A stretch of 64,000 bases of DNA, taken from contig CAZTUB010000009.1 of the NCBI GenBank assembly GCA_964615905.1, positions 124,001-188,000 on the forward strand, given 5' to 3'. A program made the position numbers and the translations under genes. Below, in pieces: positions 15,003-24,191 of the stretch (position 1 is its first letter; every line of letters starts with the position of its first letter). This DNA is from DATLMR01 sp964615905. Its GTDB lineage: Bacteria > Acidobacteriota > Blastocatellia > UBA7656. Below the pieces are notes generated by a model. The model saw only the letters and a program-made list of their open reading frames with translations. It had not been told where the DNA came from and did no database searches.

Positions 15003-16232
15003 ATGCAGGAATACGCCCGTGGCAGCGCCGACTATCTATTGATCCAAGACCTGCTCGTTTCAGAGGAGATACGGCTCGCCTTTATATCCATAGACACGAC
15101 CGACGACGAAACGCACGACGAGCTTATACGCATATGCGAGATTCCCGCCCCGCCGTTTAAAGAAGACGAGCGTGCGCGCTATATCAGCAGGCGGTTTGAA
15201 GAGCTTGGGCTTGAGCGCGTGCGCGTAGACCGCGAAGGCAACGTCATCGCGGAGCGTCCGGGGAGCCGCTCGCGCGCGGGCGTGATTGTGTCGGCCCACC
15301 TCGACACGATATTTCCTGAGAACACCGACGTGAGGGTTAAACGCGAAGGCCGCCGCCTTTACGCGCCCGGCATAAGCGATAACACCTGCGGCGTTGTGAG
15401 CCTGCTTGCGCTTGCGCGCGCGCTCGACCTGGGCGACGTGAAGACGGACTCGACCATATATTTCGTAGCGACGGTGGGCGAAGAGGGACAGGGCAACCTG
15501 CGCGGCGTGCGTCACCTGTTCACCGAGGGCGAGTTTAAAAACGGCGTGGACGCGTTCATATCTTTAGACGGTCCGGGCGTAGAGCGTATCACGCACCGCG
15601 CGCTCGGCTCGCGCCGCTACCGCGTCACGATGAGCGGGCCGGGCGGCCATTCGTGGGGTGACTTCGGCGTCGTAAACCCCGTTCACGCGCTCGGTCGCGC
15701 CATTGCTAGATTCGCCGCTTACCCCGCGCCGCTCGCGCCGCGCACATCTTATAACATAGGCGTCATCGAAGGCGGCAGTTCCGTAAACGCCATCCCTGAG
15801 CAAGCGAGCATGACGGTCGATATGCGCTCGGTTTCGAGCGAGGAGATAGAGAAGCTCGAAGCGTTCCTCAGGCGCGTAGTGGAGCTTGCCGCGCGCGAAG
15901 AGAACTCGCAGCGGGCCATGTCAGGCACCCGGCTGACGTACGAATTGGAACAGGTAGGCGACCGCCCGTCGGGTCAAACGCCTGTCGAGTCGGCCATAGT
16001 GCAGACGGCGATCATGTGTTCGAGGGCGCTTGGTATAGAGCCGCGACTCGACTGTTCTTCGACCGATTCGAATATCCCCATCTCGCTCGGCATCCCCGCA
16101 ATCACAATCGGCTGCGGCGGCGTGTCGAGCAACTGCCACACGCTCGGAGAGTGGTACGAGCCTCTTGGCCGCGAGCTGGGGTTAAAGCGATTGCTGCTGC
16201 TTACGACCGCGCTCGCGGGGTTTAACAGATAG
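15003..16232 (+). CDS. M20-family metallopeptidase (peptidase T-like)
   Basis: The frame encodes 409 residues with a full di-zinc site: His99 and Asp101 (SAHLDTIFP), Asp126 (GISDNTCG), catalytic Glu160 and Glu161 (VGEEGQGN), and His379 near the end (SSNCHTLGEWYEP). The lid domain has the dimerisation motif SGPGGHSWGDFGVVNP and SVNAIPEQASMTVDMR. This fits cytoplasmic M20 peptidases that trim small peptides. GAGG lies about 12 nt upstream of the ATG. The first 30 residues are weakly conserved, so a later start is possible. Same strand as the LeuA-like gene, 52 bp after it. Confidence 0.88.
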   Translation: MQEYARGSADYLLIQDLLVSEEIRLAFISIDTTDDETHDELIRICEIPAPPFKEDERARYISRRFEELGLERVRVDREGNVIAERPGSRSRAGVIVSAHLDTIFPENTDVRVKREGRRLYAPGISDNTCGVVSLLALARALDLGDVKTDSTIYFVATVGEEGQGNLRGVRHLFTEGEFKNGVDAFISLDGPGVERITHRALGSRRYRVTMSGPGGHSWGDFGVVNPVHALGRAIARFAAYPAPLAPRTSYNIGVIEGGSSVNAIPEQASMTVDMRSVSSEEIEKLEAFLRRVVELAAREENSQRAMSGTRLTYELEQVGDRPSGQTPVESAIVQTAIMCSRALGIEPRLDCSSTDSNIPISLGIPAITIGCGGVSSNCHTLGEWYEPLGRELGLKRLLLLTTALAGFNR

Positions 16233-16270
16233 GGCCTTGAGCCCGTAACGTCTGGTTATTCGATGCGGGG

Positions 16271-16801
16271 TTAAGGAGCGGGCGGAGGGGTCGGTTTCGG
16301 CTGCGGAGGCGCGCCGTCAGCGGGCGGAGAGTGCAGAGCGTTTATATAGCCTTCGATCTCCTGTCGCACTTCCGAATAAGGTTTGTCCACGGGCTTGTTG
16401 TTTTTATCGCGCCAGCCTTTGACCATCTCGCCGACTATGGGGAACTGCCCGTACTGGAAATTCAGCGTGCGAAAAAGCCCTTCCTGTAACTCAAGAAAGA
16501 CCAGCATCTCTTGATCTTTCGTGTAGTTGTCTTCGGCGCACGGGACGTTCGATCTTGCAAGAACGTTGATTTCTTTCAAGGTAAAGTCGCCCTCGACGAC
16601 ATCCGAAGGGCGTATGACCGCGAGCTGGCCGAACATCCCCTTGTAGTTCGCTTTATCCGTCTTGTGAACACGCACGCGCCCTATCAACACCGCATTACGG
16701 GTCAACTCTTCGACAGGCATTATGCGCAAGCAGGCGCGGTTCTGCGCGAACCCCGGCAGGATGAGAAGGGGCAGCGCGATCATCAGGAAAAGCTTATTCA
16801 T
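16271..16801 (-). CDS. Secreted protein of unknown function with Pro-rich tail
   Basis: The frame encodes 176 residues. A signal peptide (MNKLFLMIALPLLILPGFAQ) precedes NRACLRIMPVEELTRNAVLIGRVRV, a beta-rich start. The two Cys residues (CLRI and NVPCAED) could form a disulfide. The C-terminus is a low-complexity Pro/Ala run (PPADGAPPQPKPTPPPAP). The stop lies 38 bp from the stop of the convergent peptidase gene. I do not recognise a family. Confidence 0.6.
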   Translation of the reverse strand: MNKLFLMIALPLLILPGFAQNRACLRIMPVEELTRNAVLIGRVRVHKTDKANYKGMFGQLAVIRPSDVVEGDFTLKEINVLARSNVPCAEDNYTKDQEMLVFLELQEGLFRTLNFQYGQFPIVGEMVKGWRDKNNKPVDKPYSEVRQEIEGYINALHSPPADGAPPQPKPTPPPAP

Positions 16802-16949
16802 GTAAGATCAAATCACTCCTCTGGAACTTGTAATGCTACCACACGCCGCCTGCAGGCGAAAAGAGACTTTTATATCATAGCTTTCGAGGTTTCGGGCCAT
16901 GTGCGGCTTAACAAATCAGATGCCGCCCGAACGCTCGGCGGTTTGCTCG

Positions 16950-17645
16950 TCACTCGATTTCGTCAACCGCCATCGGCTCGGCGGTGCGCGAGCGCTTCCT
17001 ATAAAACTTGAAAGCCAGGCTCAGAATCAATATCACTCCGAGCACAATAAATATCTTCCAGCCGTGCTGGCGGATTATCGCGCCCGCCTCGTCGCGGAAC
17101 TGTATGGCGAGCCAGCCTTCGAGCAGAAACCGCGCCGCCCGCCCTATGAATATAGCCGCGACAAACCGAGAGATCTTGAGCTTGAATACGCCCGCCGATA
17201 GCACAAAGGCCTTGAACGGGAAAGGCGGCGGCAAGATCGAAGGGACCATCACCGCGAGCATGTCGTAGCGCCCAAGCAGGTTCTCTATGCGCTCGCGTTT
17301 TTCGACGCTTACTCGCTTGAGCGCCCGCGCGCCCGCGCGCCGCGCCGCGAGGTAGAGGAACGCGCACCCAATCGTCGAGCCGACCGTCGCAGCGAGCGCG
17401 TAAACAGGCATCATCGAAGGCGTGCGCGCGCTGAGCGCGATCATCGCGGCGTCGGGCCCGCCCGGCAGCGGCACAAACGCCGAATCCAACAGCGTTATCC
17501 CGAACAACCCGAAAGCGCCAAAGGCTATGAGCCACTCGCCGAACTGAGCGAGCTTGTCGCCGATCTTGAGATAAATTGCTACGAGCGGGTGACAGGCGAC
17601 GAGTGACAGGTGACAGCTGAGGCGGCTTTGCAAATCTCTATTCAT
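16950..17645 (-). CDS. VTT/DedA-like (YqaA) membrane protein
   Basis: The frame gives 231 residues with four to five membrane segments. The family marks are FAPLPGGPDAAMI-like VPLPGGPDAAMIA, GSTIGCAFLYLAARRAGARAL, and MVPSILPPPFPFKAFVLSAGVFK with its re-entrant Pro-rich loop. Such proteins are membrane scramblases or transporters. The N-terminus is odd: residues about 9-20 (LSCHLSLVACHP) are encoded by the left arm of a heptad inverted repeat, so either the start is misplaced or the repeat has fused into the gene. No other ATG lies before the first membrane segment. Confidence 0.75.
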   Translation of the reverse strand: MNRDLQSRLSCHLSLVACHPLVAIYLKIGDKLAQFGEWLIAFGAFGLFGITLLDSAFVPLPGGPDAAMIALSARTPSMMPVYALAATVGSTIGCAFLYLAARRAGARALKRVSVEKRERIENLLGRYDMLAVMVPSILPPPFPFKAFVLSAGVFKLKISRFVAAIFIGRAARFLLEGWLAIQFRDEAGAIIRQHGWKIFIVLGVILILSLAFKFYRKRSRTAEPMAVDEIE

Positions 17646-17678
17646 CTTAAATCTCTCTTGTCACTGTTTACTTGTCAC
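17589..17678. repeat. Heptad inverted-repeat element A
   Basis: Left arm 17589-17616: GTGACAG, GCGACGA, GTGACAG, GTGACAG. Right arm 17658-17678: TTGTCAC, TGTTTAC, TTGTCAC. The centre is about 41 nt. The right arm, read on the minus strand, supplies the last codons (SVTSK) and the TGA stop of the SpoIID-like gene; the left arm encodes part of the N-terminus of the VTT-family gene. Confidence 0.85.
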
Positions 17679-18902
17679 GCTCTCCGGGTAGTAGTAATCG
17701 AGGATTTGCCTGTAGCTGCGGCCCGCCGCCGCCTGCCTGGATGCGCCCGCGAGGCACAGCCCCACCTGGCTGCCAAACCCTTTGCCCCGGAATATGAAAG
17801 ACGGCCCGCGTCGCTCTAGCTTAAACGTCGGGCTGATGACTGTGTTCCAGCCAAGTCGCCTGCCTACGGCGCGGCGAAACTCGTCGGCGCTCAATTTCTG
17901 CTCTCGCCCGCGATCTCTTATCACGACCGCGCGCACGAACCCGCTTTCGTCATCGCTTTCGACCGTCACCTCAGCCGATTGCGAAAGGCGGAACCCGGCT
18001 GCGCTGCTGACCGCGTTGAGCACAGAGACTGCGCTCGCCCGGCGCTCCCATCGGGCATACTCCGACGGCTGGCACCACCGGCAGGCGACGCGCCTGTATC
18101 GATACCCCGCGCTTGCACCGCCCCAGACCATTTCAGGCGTTGCCGAAAGCCCCCCGCAGGCGGCCGTGTAATATGTCTCTATCTTCCGTCCGCCGTAGCT
18201 CAGATATTCACCACGGGTTTCCGAGACGGCGGCGGCTATGACAGGGCGGCGCGACTGTGCCGCCAGGTCGGATTCGCCTCGATAGACCTGGCAATGCGTC
18301 GTATCGCAAAAATCGAACCCCTCTCCGGCGTGCCTTGACACGTGCGAGAGCATGTAAGCGCGCACGACGACCGCCACGGCCTTGAGAGCTTCGGGTTGAC
18401 GCTCGGAGGTCATCTCGGCGGCGACGATTGAAGCCACCGCCGCTTCGCGGTCGGTCGTGAGCGCGATGGTGAGCGTCGACTGGCTGCTTCCTGCGCTCAC
18501 GCGCAACCGGCCTCTCACGTCGCGTTTGATCTTGCCGGTTATGCTCAACTCGAGCTTGCCGCCGTCTTTTGGGATGATCTCCAGGCGGTCTGTCGTAAGC
18601 GACCGCCTGATTCTGCCGTGCGAATCTATATGGGCGACGCGAACCCTTCCGCCCGTCAGGCGGAGTTGTAACAGGTCGCCCGGCGCGACATAGCGGTCGC
18701 CCGACGCCCGGCTTGCTTCAAACAGAGCGCCCTCGCCCGCAGGTATGCGAACCGTTATTGCGTCGGGTCTGAAGAGGCTGAAAAGGCCTATGCGAACGGT
18801 CGCGGCCTCAAGCGTAGCAAGTGAAGGCGAGACGAGCAGGGTTAAGATGGCGAGCGCGTTCGGCATAAGCGAAATCAGCCGTGGAGTGCGAAAACAGACC
18901 AC
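17661..18902 (-). CDS. SpoIID/LytB-domain protein
   Basis: The protein has 413 residues and an N-terminal hydrophobic signal (MPNALAILTLLVSPSLATLEA from residue 13). The SpoIID core is clear: VASIVAAEMTSERQPEALKAVAVVVRAYML, FDFCDTTHCQVYRGE, ETRGEYLSYGGRKIETYYTAACGG and FRGKGFGSQVGLCLAGA. Relatives are peptidoglycan lytic transglycosylases acting on denuded glycan. In non-sporulating bacteria they act in wall turnover or division. Start is a GTG at 18902; ATG at 18866 is the alternative. The last residues and the TGA come from heptad element A. Confidence 0.85.
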   Translation of the reverse strand: MVCFRTPRLISLMPNALAILTLLVSPSLATLEAATVRIGLFSLFRPDAITVRIPAGEGALFEASRASGDRYVAPGDLLQLRLTGGRVRVAHIDSHGRIRRSLTTDRLEIIPKDGGKLELSITGKIKRDVRGRLRVSAGSSQSTLTIALTTDREAAVASIVAAEMTSERQPEALKAVAVVVRAYMLSHVSRHAGEGFDFCDTTHCQVYRGESDLAAQSRRPVIAAAVSETRGEYLSYGGRKIETYYTAACGGLSATPEMVWGGASAGYRYRRVACRWCQPSEYARWERRASAVSVLNAVSSAAGFRLSQSAEVTVESDDESGFVRAVVIRDRGREQKLSADEFRRAVGRRLGWNTVISPTFKLERRGPSFIFRGKGFGSQVGLCLAGASRQAAAGRSYRQILDYYYPESVTSKQ

Positions 18903-18954
18903 GACCCTGTGAGAGTCGTTTGAGCTTTCGGCGTCACACGGCTGAGTAAAAACC

Positions 18955-20163
18955 CTAGCTCTCGATGGCCTTGAGCGGGGCGGTTGACAGCCCGCCTTCG
19001 GAGGCTTCGGCGGCTATGGCCTTTTCATCGTCACCGCCGCCGTCAAACATATCCCCGAACTTATCGCGATAGGTGTCGATCAACGCGCCGCCTTCTTCCT
19101 TGGTAAAGATGAGCTTGCCCGCGCCGCCGTCAAAATCTATCACGACCAGATCGCCCGTCTTGACCTGATCGGTCGCCACGAGGTTCGAGATCGGGTAGAC
19201 GAGGAAGCGTTCGATAGACCGCTTCAAGTGACGCGCGCCGTACTTGAAGTCGATCCCTTCGTCGAGCAGGAACTTCTTCGCCTCGTCCGTGCAGGTGAAG
19301 ACGAACTTCTCCCCGCTCCCCTTCATGACGCGGTCCTGGACGTGCGCAAGCTCAAGCTCAAGTATCTGACGCAGGTGGTGCTCTTTGAGGCTGCGGAAGA
19401 CCACGACCTTATCGATGCGGTTCATGAACTCCGGCGAGAACTTTCGCTTGGCGGCTTCGGACGCCGTGCGATAAATCTTCTGGTCCACCTCGTCTTCGAT
19501 AAGGCTCTTGCCGCGCGCCGGGGCGAACCCAATCGAGCCGGTTATCAGCTCGCTCATCTCTTTCGCGCCGAGGTTCGACGTGAGACATATCAAGCAGCGC
19601 GAGAAATCCACCTTGCGGTTGTCGCCGAGCGTCAGCGTGGCCTTGTCGAGTATGCCGAGCAGAAGTTGCCACAAGGCGTCGGACGCCTTCTCGATCTCGT
19701 CGAACAGCACAAAGGTGATCTTGTCTTGGTCGGTGTGGTATTTATCGAGATTCTCCTGCGTAAGCATCGGAGCGGTCTCGCGGTGGCCGAGATAACCGGG
19801 AGGCGAGCCGATCAACTTGGCGATCTCGTGCGAGTGCTGAAACTCCGCGCAGTCGATCTTGACCACGGCATTCGGGTCATCGAACAGGACTTCGGCGGCG
19901 GCTTCGACGACGCGCGTCTTGCCCGACCCCGTGGGGCCGAGAAAGAGCATCGTCCCGATGGGTCTGCCCGGATGCTGCATCCCCGCAAGGTATATCTGGT
20001 ACAGGCCCGATATGCGGCGAACCGCGCGCTCCTGCCCGACTATGAGCGAGCCCAGTTTGTTTTCGAACTCCTGGGCGCGCGGGCTTTTCATGTCGGGGTT
20101 GAGAGGAACCCTCTGCTGGGCGTCGTGATTATTTGAGCGATCCTGTATATTCTCCACGTTCAA
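18955..20163 (-). CDS. Single-module ClpB-type AAA+ ATPase
   Basis: The frame encodes 402 residues and matches the second AAA module of Clp chaperones only: IVGQERAVRRISGLYQ at the entry, Walker A GPTGSGKT (76-83), substrate loop GSPPGYLGH, Walker B VLFDEIEKA (D155-E156), sensor 1 LICLTSNLG, arginine-finger region FSPEFMNRIDKVVVF, and the ClpB D2 small domain (GARHLKRSIERFL). The N-domain and first AAA module of ClpB are absent, so this is a short stand-alone unfoldase or remodelling ATPase. The C-terminal 30 residues are acidic and low-complexity. Start is a TTG at 20163 or a GTG at 20157, the latter 9 nt after GGAG. Confidence 0.85.
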   Translation of the reverse strand: MNVENIQDRSNNHDAQQRVPLNPDMKSPRAQEFENKLGSLIVGQERAVRRISGLYQIYLAGMQHPGRPIGTMLFLGPTGSGKTRVVEAAAEVLFDDPNAVVKIDCAEFQHSHEIAKLIGSPPGYLGHRETAPMLTQENLDKYHTDQDKITFVLFDEIEKASDALWQLLLGILDKATLTLGDNRKVDFSRCLICLTSNLGAKEMSELITGSIGFAPARGKSLIEDEVDQKIYRTASEAAKRKFSPEFMNRIDKVVVFRSLKEHHLRQILELELAHVQDRVMKGSGEKFVFTCTDEAKKFLLDEGIDFKYGARHLKRSIERFLVYPISNLVATDQVKTGDLVVIDFDGGAGKLIFTKEEGGALIDTYRDKFGDMFDGGGDDEKAIAAEASEGGLSTAPLKAIES

Positions 20164-20556
20164 TTACTCCAAATTTGAACAGCGGGCCAGCCTCTCGCTC
20201 TTCTGGCGTCCCGGGCCGTCGCGCTGTTTAAGAAAGAACAAGCCATTCTATAGATGAACTATAGCCAGAAGGCGTTGGATAACTCTTCAATGAATAGGTA
20301 ATTATAACCTTGAGTCGCGCGGCTCGTCACGCGCGTTCGTCCTGCAACCTAACGGGGGTACATTTTCTATCTGCCCTTTTATGCCAATGGGATTTGTTTG
20401 TCAAGCAGATAATTTTGGAACCGCCCTTCCCTTCGCGCTCAGGCCGTTTACGGAAGAGGCCCGCGCGGCCATAAAAATACGGGGTTAAAAAGGTTGTTAT
20501 GCGCCGTGAGTCTTTCTTATAATGCCGTGGACAGCTGACCGGGCCGCAAAAATATT
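20164..20556. other. Divergent intergenic region
   Basis: This stretch of 393 bp lies between the AAA+ ATPase and the metallopeptidase genes. It holds no supported CDS. The right end carries the promoter described at 20494-20523; the left end should carry the promoter of the ATPase, which I could not fix. Confidence 0.5.
20494..20523 (+). promoter_or_regulatory. Candidate sigma-70-type promoter
   Basis: TTGTTA (20494-20499), an 18-bp spacer and TATAAT (20518-20523) stand about 33 bp before the metallopeptidase ATG. Confidence 0.5.
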
Positions 20557-22395
20557 ATGATAAAGATATTTAGAACCATCAAACGAACGGCGCTCGATTT
20601 CGCGCCTTCGGCAATCGTGTTAGCGATTGTCGTCGGGGTTGCCGCGCCGCAATTGCCTAAATCGTCAGAGGCTTCGGCTCAAACGGCTTTAGACCCCAGG
20701 GTTTACCACTGCGGGTTTGACCCCGTGGGCGCAGAAGAGCACCGCTTCACGCACAAGCTGAACCTGCTCAGGGCAAAAGAGATCGCGGCCAACACTGCTC
20801 GCGCCGCCAAACTGCCTGGCCCGCGCGCGCTGACGGTTGGCGACGTTGCCGTGATCGAAGACGACGGCTCGATAGTGATGCCTCCCAGCAAGTTCGATCT
20901 GAAAAACCGCTCGTTTCTCTATATCCCCGAAGAGGGCGGCTATCGAATTTCCGGCGAGCGCGTGCCCTACAACACAGAGGTCGGAGCGCGGCTCAATTTC
21001 TTTTTTGGAGTAGACGGCGAGCTGGGCGCGGGCAAAAACGACGGGTACCGCCAGATAAGCGTTCCGACGACCCCTTTTACGTTTTACGGCGTCTCTTACG
21101 ACACGATAAACGTTGGCATTAACGGCTATATAACCTTTGGCGGCGGCGACACGGCGGCGCGCGGCTCCGTCGTATCGCTCGCCTCGGGGCCGCCGCGCAT
21201 CGCGGCGCTGTGGGCCGACCTCGACGTATCTAGCAAGGGGGCTATCTATTACAACCGCTTCTCGGACCGCCATCTTATAAGCTGGGAAGGGGCGAAAGAG
21301 CTGCCCGCGGGAGGCGCGAACACCTTTCAGGTCACGCTCTTTGACGACGGGCGAATAGGGATCGCTTATAAGAAGATCAAGTCGCGCGCCGCCCTGGTCG
21401 GTCTGGCCCCCGGCGGGGCTCCTGAAGAAGCCGAGCCAATCGATTTTTCAGACCCGCCCACGGAGGTCTTGACCTCGGCTTTCTATGAAACGTTTTCAAA
21501 GCAGAAGCGGCTCGACCTGCCGCAGCTTACGCGCGCCTTTTACAGCGAGCACCCGGACCAGTTCGACACGCTTTTCGTCTGGACGGATTTCCCTTTCGAT
21601 AACGGGTTGGGAGTGGCTCGCGCCTTCAACGTGCGCAACGACATACGCGGTATCGGGCTAAGGCTATTCGACCGCAGCGGGACTTACGGAAGCTCCAGGC
21701 TTTCGACGCTTCTGTCGATGGGCGACATAGCTAACAACTGGCCGTCCGACCCGCAGGCGCACGTCGTCGGGTTGAACTCTGCCGTCAGCATAGTCTGTCA
21801 CGAGCAGGGGCACAGGTGGCTCTCTTACGTTCACTTCGACGCGGAGCACGATATAAAAGACGACCTTCTCGGACGAGAGCGAGCGCACTGGAGCTTCCTT
21901 ATGGACACGAGGACCGAAGACAACGGCAGCTTCTCTTCGCTGATGGAGGGAAACTCCTGGCGCGAGAACTCAAGCGGCACCTTCACCACTGTGCAGACGG
22001 CGGTCAACTACTTTAACGCGCTCGATCTCTACCTGATGGGGCTCATCCCTGCCGAAGAGGTCCCGCCCATCACTTTTCTAACCGTAGAAGAAGAGGTGAA
22101 GCAGATCCTGCGGTCGAAATCCCCCGTCTCTAACTTCTCGCTGTCGGCCGCGCGCAAGACCACGTCGGTCGCGCAGATAGTCGAGCGCGAAGGCGCGAGG
22201 GTTCCCGATTCGACGACCGCGCCAAAGAAGATACGCATAGCTTTCATCCTGCTCACAGAACAGGGGGCCGCCCCGTCTAACGCGACGCTGGCGAAGGTCG
22301 AGCGTTACCGCGAGGCGATAGTCCGATACTTCGCGGTGGCGACAGGGCGCAGGGGCTCACTCGACAGCTCGCTTGAGCCAGGTGACGAGCAGTAA
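20557..22395 (+). CDS. Secreted metallopeptidase-like protein with nidogen-like domain
   Basis: The protein has 612 residues. After a basic start, a membrane/signal segment (FAPSAIVLAIVVGVAAPQL) is seen. Residues about 165-275 (INVGINGYITFGGGD, IAALWADLDVSSKGAIYYNRF, FQVTLFDDGRIGIAYKKI) are a nidogen-type (NIDO) beta domain. Then comes the zinc-protease helix HEQGH (His415, Glu416, His419), followed about 80 residues later by FNALDLYLMGLIPAEEV, a segment conserved in secreted putative peptidases of this kind. A third metal ligand is not obvious; LMEGNSWRENSSG lies between. No clear Shine-Dalgarno. It is followed by the sensor kinase pair on the same strand. Confidence 0.7.
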   Translation: MIKIFRTIKRTALDFAPSAIVLAIVVGVAAPQLPKSSEASAQTALDPRVYHCGFDPVGAEEHRFTHKLNLLRAKEIAANTARAAKLPGPRALTVGDVAVIEDDGSIVMPPSKFDLKNRSFLYIPEEGGYRISGERVPYNTEVGARLNFFFGVDGELGAGKNDGYRQISVPTTPFTFYGVSYDTINVGINGYITFGGGDTAARGSVVSLASGPPRIAALWADLDVSSKGAIYYNRFSDRHLISWEGAKELPAGGANTFQVTLFDDGRIGIAYKKIKSRAALVGLAPGGAPEEAEPIDFSDPPTEVLTSAFYETFSKQKRLDLPQLTRAFYSEHPDQFDTLFVWTDFPFDNGLGVARAFNVRNDIRGIGLRLFDRSGTYGSSRLSTLLSMGDIANNWPSDPQAHVVGLNSAVSIVCHEQGHRWLSYVHFDAEHDIKDDLLGRERAHWSFLMDTRTEDNGSFSSLMEGNSWRENSSGTFTTVQTAVNYFNALDLYLMGLIPAEEVPPITFLTVEEEVKQILRSKSPVSNFSLSAARKTTSVAQIVEREGARVPDSTTAPKKIRIAFILLTEQGAAPSNATLAKVERYREAIVRYFAVATGRRGSLDSSLEPGDEQ

Positions 22396-22514
22396 CCGGT
22401 TGCGCGGGGTAAAATCGAGTAAAAGATGTCAACGATTTGTAAAATCGATAAGATATACGGCCAGGTATAGAGAGCACCGGGTGTAATATATTCGCCGAAG
22501 GCGGGTCAAAATTG

Positions 22515-24185
22515 ATGGCAAGGCTAAGAATCTTTCTAAAGCGGCACATCCTTCTGGTGGGGCTGCTGGCGGTCGTAGCGCCGCTCGTCATAATACTGCG
22601 GTTGCAGTATAACTCGCTCACCGAGCTTGAGCGCACTTCAGCCGCAGACCATAAGATGACCGTAAAGACATCGCTCGAAGCCGTAGCCAACGAGATCAAG
22701 TGGTTTTATCAAAACAGTGCCGAGCAGCGATTGAACGTATCCCCGCACGCGCTCGACGGTGACTCGCTTTGCCCTTCCACCTACGTAGGCAAGAGCCTTG
22801 CGGCCGGAGGGGCCAAGCGGCTCTTTGTCGCGGACTTCTCAAAAAAGGGCCGTCCGGTCGTCTACCTGACCAACGGGTCGAACAAGATGGAACGGGCCGC
22901 GAACGACTCGGACGAGTCGCGCGCGGTAAACGTCGCCTGCGCGCCGTGGAAGTTTCTGGCCGCCGAAGGCACGACTATCGAATCGAAGACGCTAACGGTT
23001 GACGAGCGCGACCCGGAGAACCGGATCTTGCTCAAGCCCATAATCGACAGGGCGTCGAAGGTGCTGGGGGTCGCAGGGATGATAGTCGATAACCAGCACT
23101 TCAAAGAGCACGTGCTCCCGAAGGCGATTGATAAATATTTCCCCAGGCGCTTGATCGAAGACCGGCACAAGGGCGTGATACTGACCGTGCACGACCGCGC
23201 AAACAACGTGTTGCTCTCGACAGGCCCCGCCTCCGAGCACCCGGAAGAGATGAGCCTGCCCCTGCAATTCATCTTCAAAGACTGGCAGCTCAGCATACAC
23301 AACCGCGACCTGACGCCCGAACAGCTCGCGCATCAAAACTTCGCGATAAACATGTCAATGTCCGTAACGATGATGCTCGTGCTTGTGGCGGGCGTCTTTC
23401 TCGCTCTGAAGGCCGCCGCCCGCGAGATGAAGCTTTCAGAGATGAAGACCGATTTCGTATCGAACGTCTCGCACGAGCTCCGCACGCCGCTCTCCTCGAT
23501 ACGCGTCTTCGGCGAGTTCCTGACGCTCGGTCGCGTGCGCGAGCCGGAAAAGATTCGCGAGTACGGTCGCTACATCGAAAACGAAAGCCGAAGGCTTACG
23601 CAGCTCATAAACAACATACTCGATTTTTCCAAGATCGAAACGGCGCAGAAGAACTACCAGTTCGAGAAGGCCGACGTGGCCGAGGTCATACAATCGACGC
23701 TGCGCATGTTCGAGGTGCGGCTTAGACAGAACGATTTCGCGGTAATATTCGAGCCGCCGCAGCCGCCGCTCCCGCGCGTGCGCATAGACCAGGACGCGAT
23801 AGCCCAGGCATTCGTCAACCTTGTCGATAACGCGGTCAAGTACTCAGGCACTGCCAAGGAGATAAGCGTGCAGCTTGGCGAGCGTGACGGATTTGTCACC
23901 ATCGCCGTGACCGATTACGGGATAGGGATACCGCGAGCGGACCAGGAGAAGATCTTCGAGAAGTTCTATCGAGTAAGTACCGGGCTTGTCCACGACGTGA
24001 AGGGCAACGGGCTGGGGCTGTCGATAGTAAAACATATCGTCGAGGCGCACCAGGGCAAGCTAGAAGTCGAAAGCCAGCCCGGCCAGGGGAGCACATTCAC
24101 AATATACCTGCCCGTTGACGAGGGCCTTCGGTCGAGCGCCACGACCGAAGATACGCGGCTGAGACTTGGGGTGATCGAGAGATAG
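22515..24185 (+). CDS. Membrane sensor histidine kinase
   Basis: The protein has 556 residues. Membrane segments at about 10-29 and 278-298 enclose a periplasmic sensor domain of about 240 residues with no family I can name. Then come HisKA with the phosphoacceptor His320 in FVSNVSHELRTPLSS, and the HATPase region with N box (AFVNLVDNAVKYSG), G1 (VTDYGIGIP), F box (FEKFYRV) and G2 (GNGLGLSIVKHIVEAHQG). It autophosphorylates and passes phosphate to the response regulator encoded 6 bp downstream. The ATG at 22515 follows an in-frame TTG. There is no separate HAMP or PAS domain. Confidence 0.92.
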   Translation: MARLRIFLKRHILLVGLLAVVAPLVIILRLQYNSLTELERTSAADHKMTVKTSLEAVANEIKWFYQNSAEQRLNVSPHALDGDSLCPSTYVGKSLAAGGAKRLFVADFSKKGRPVVYLTNGSNKMERAANDSDESRAVNVACAPWKFLAAEGTTIESKTLTVDERDPENRILLKPIIDRASKVLGVAGMIVDNQHFKEHVLPKAIDKYFPRRLIEDRHKGVILTVHDRANNVLLSTGPASEHPEEMSLPLQFIFKDWQLSIHNRDLTPEQLAHQNFAINMSMSVTMMLVLVAGVFLALKAAAREMKLSEMKTDFVSNVSHELRTPLSSIRVFGEFLTLGRVREPEKIREYGRYIENESRRLTQLINNILDFSKIETAQKNYQFEKADVAEVIQSTLRMFEVRLRQNDFAVIFEPPQPPLPRVRIDQDAIAQAFVNLVDNAVKYSGTAKEISVQLGERDGFVTIAVTDYGIGIPRADQEKIFEKFYRVSTGLVHDVKGNGLGLSIVKHIVEAHQGKLEVESQPGQGSTFTIYLPVDEGLRSSATTEDTRLRLGVIER

Positions 24186-24191
24186 CCTGAT

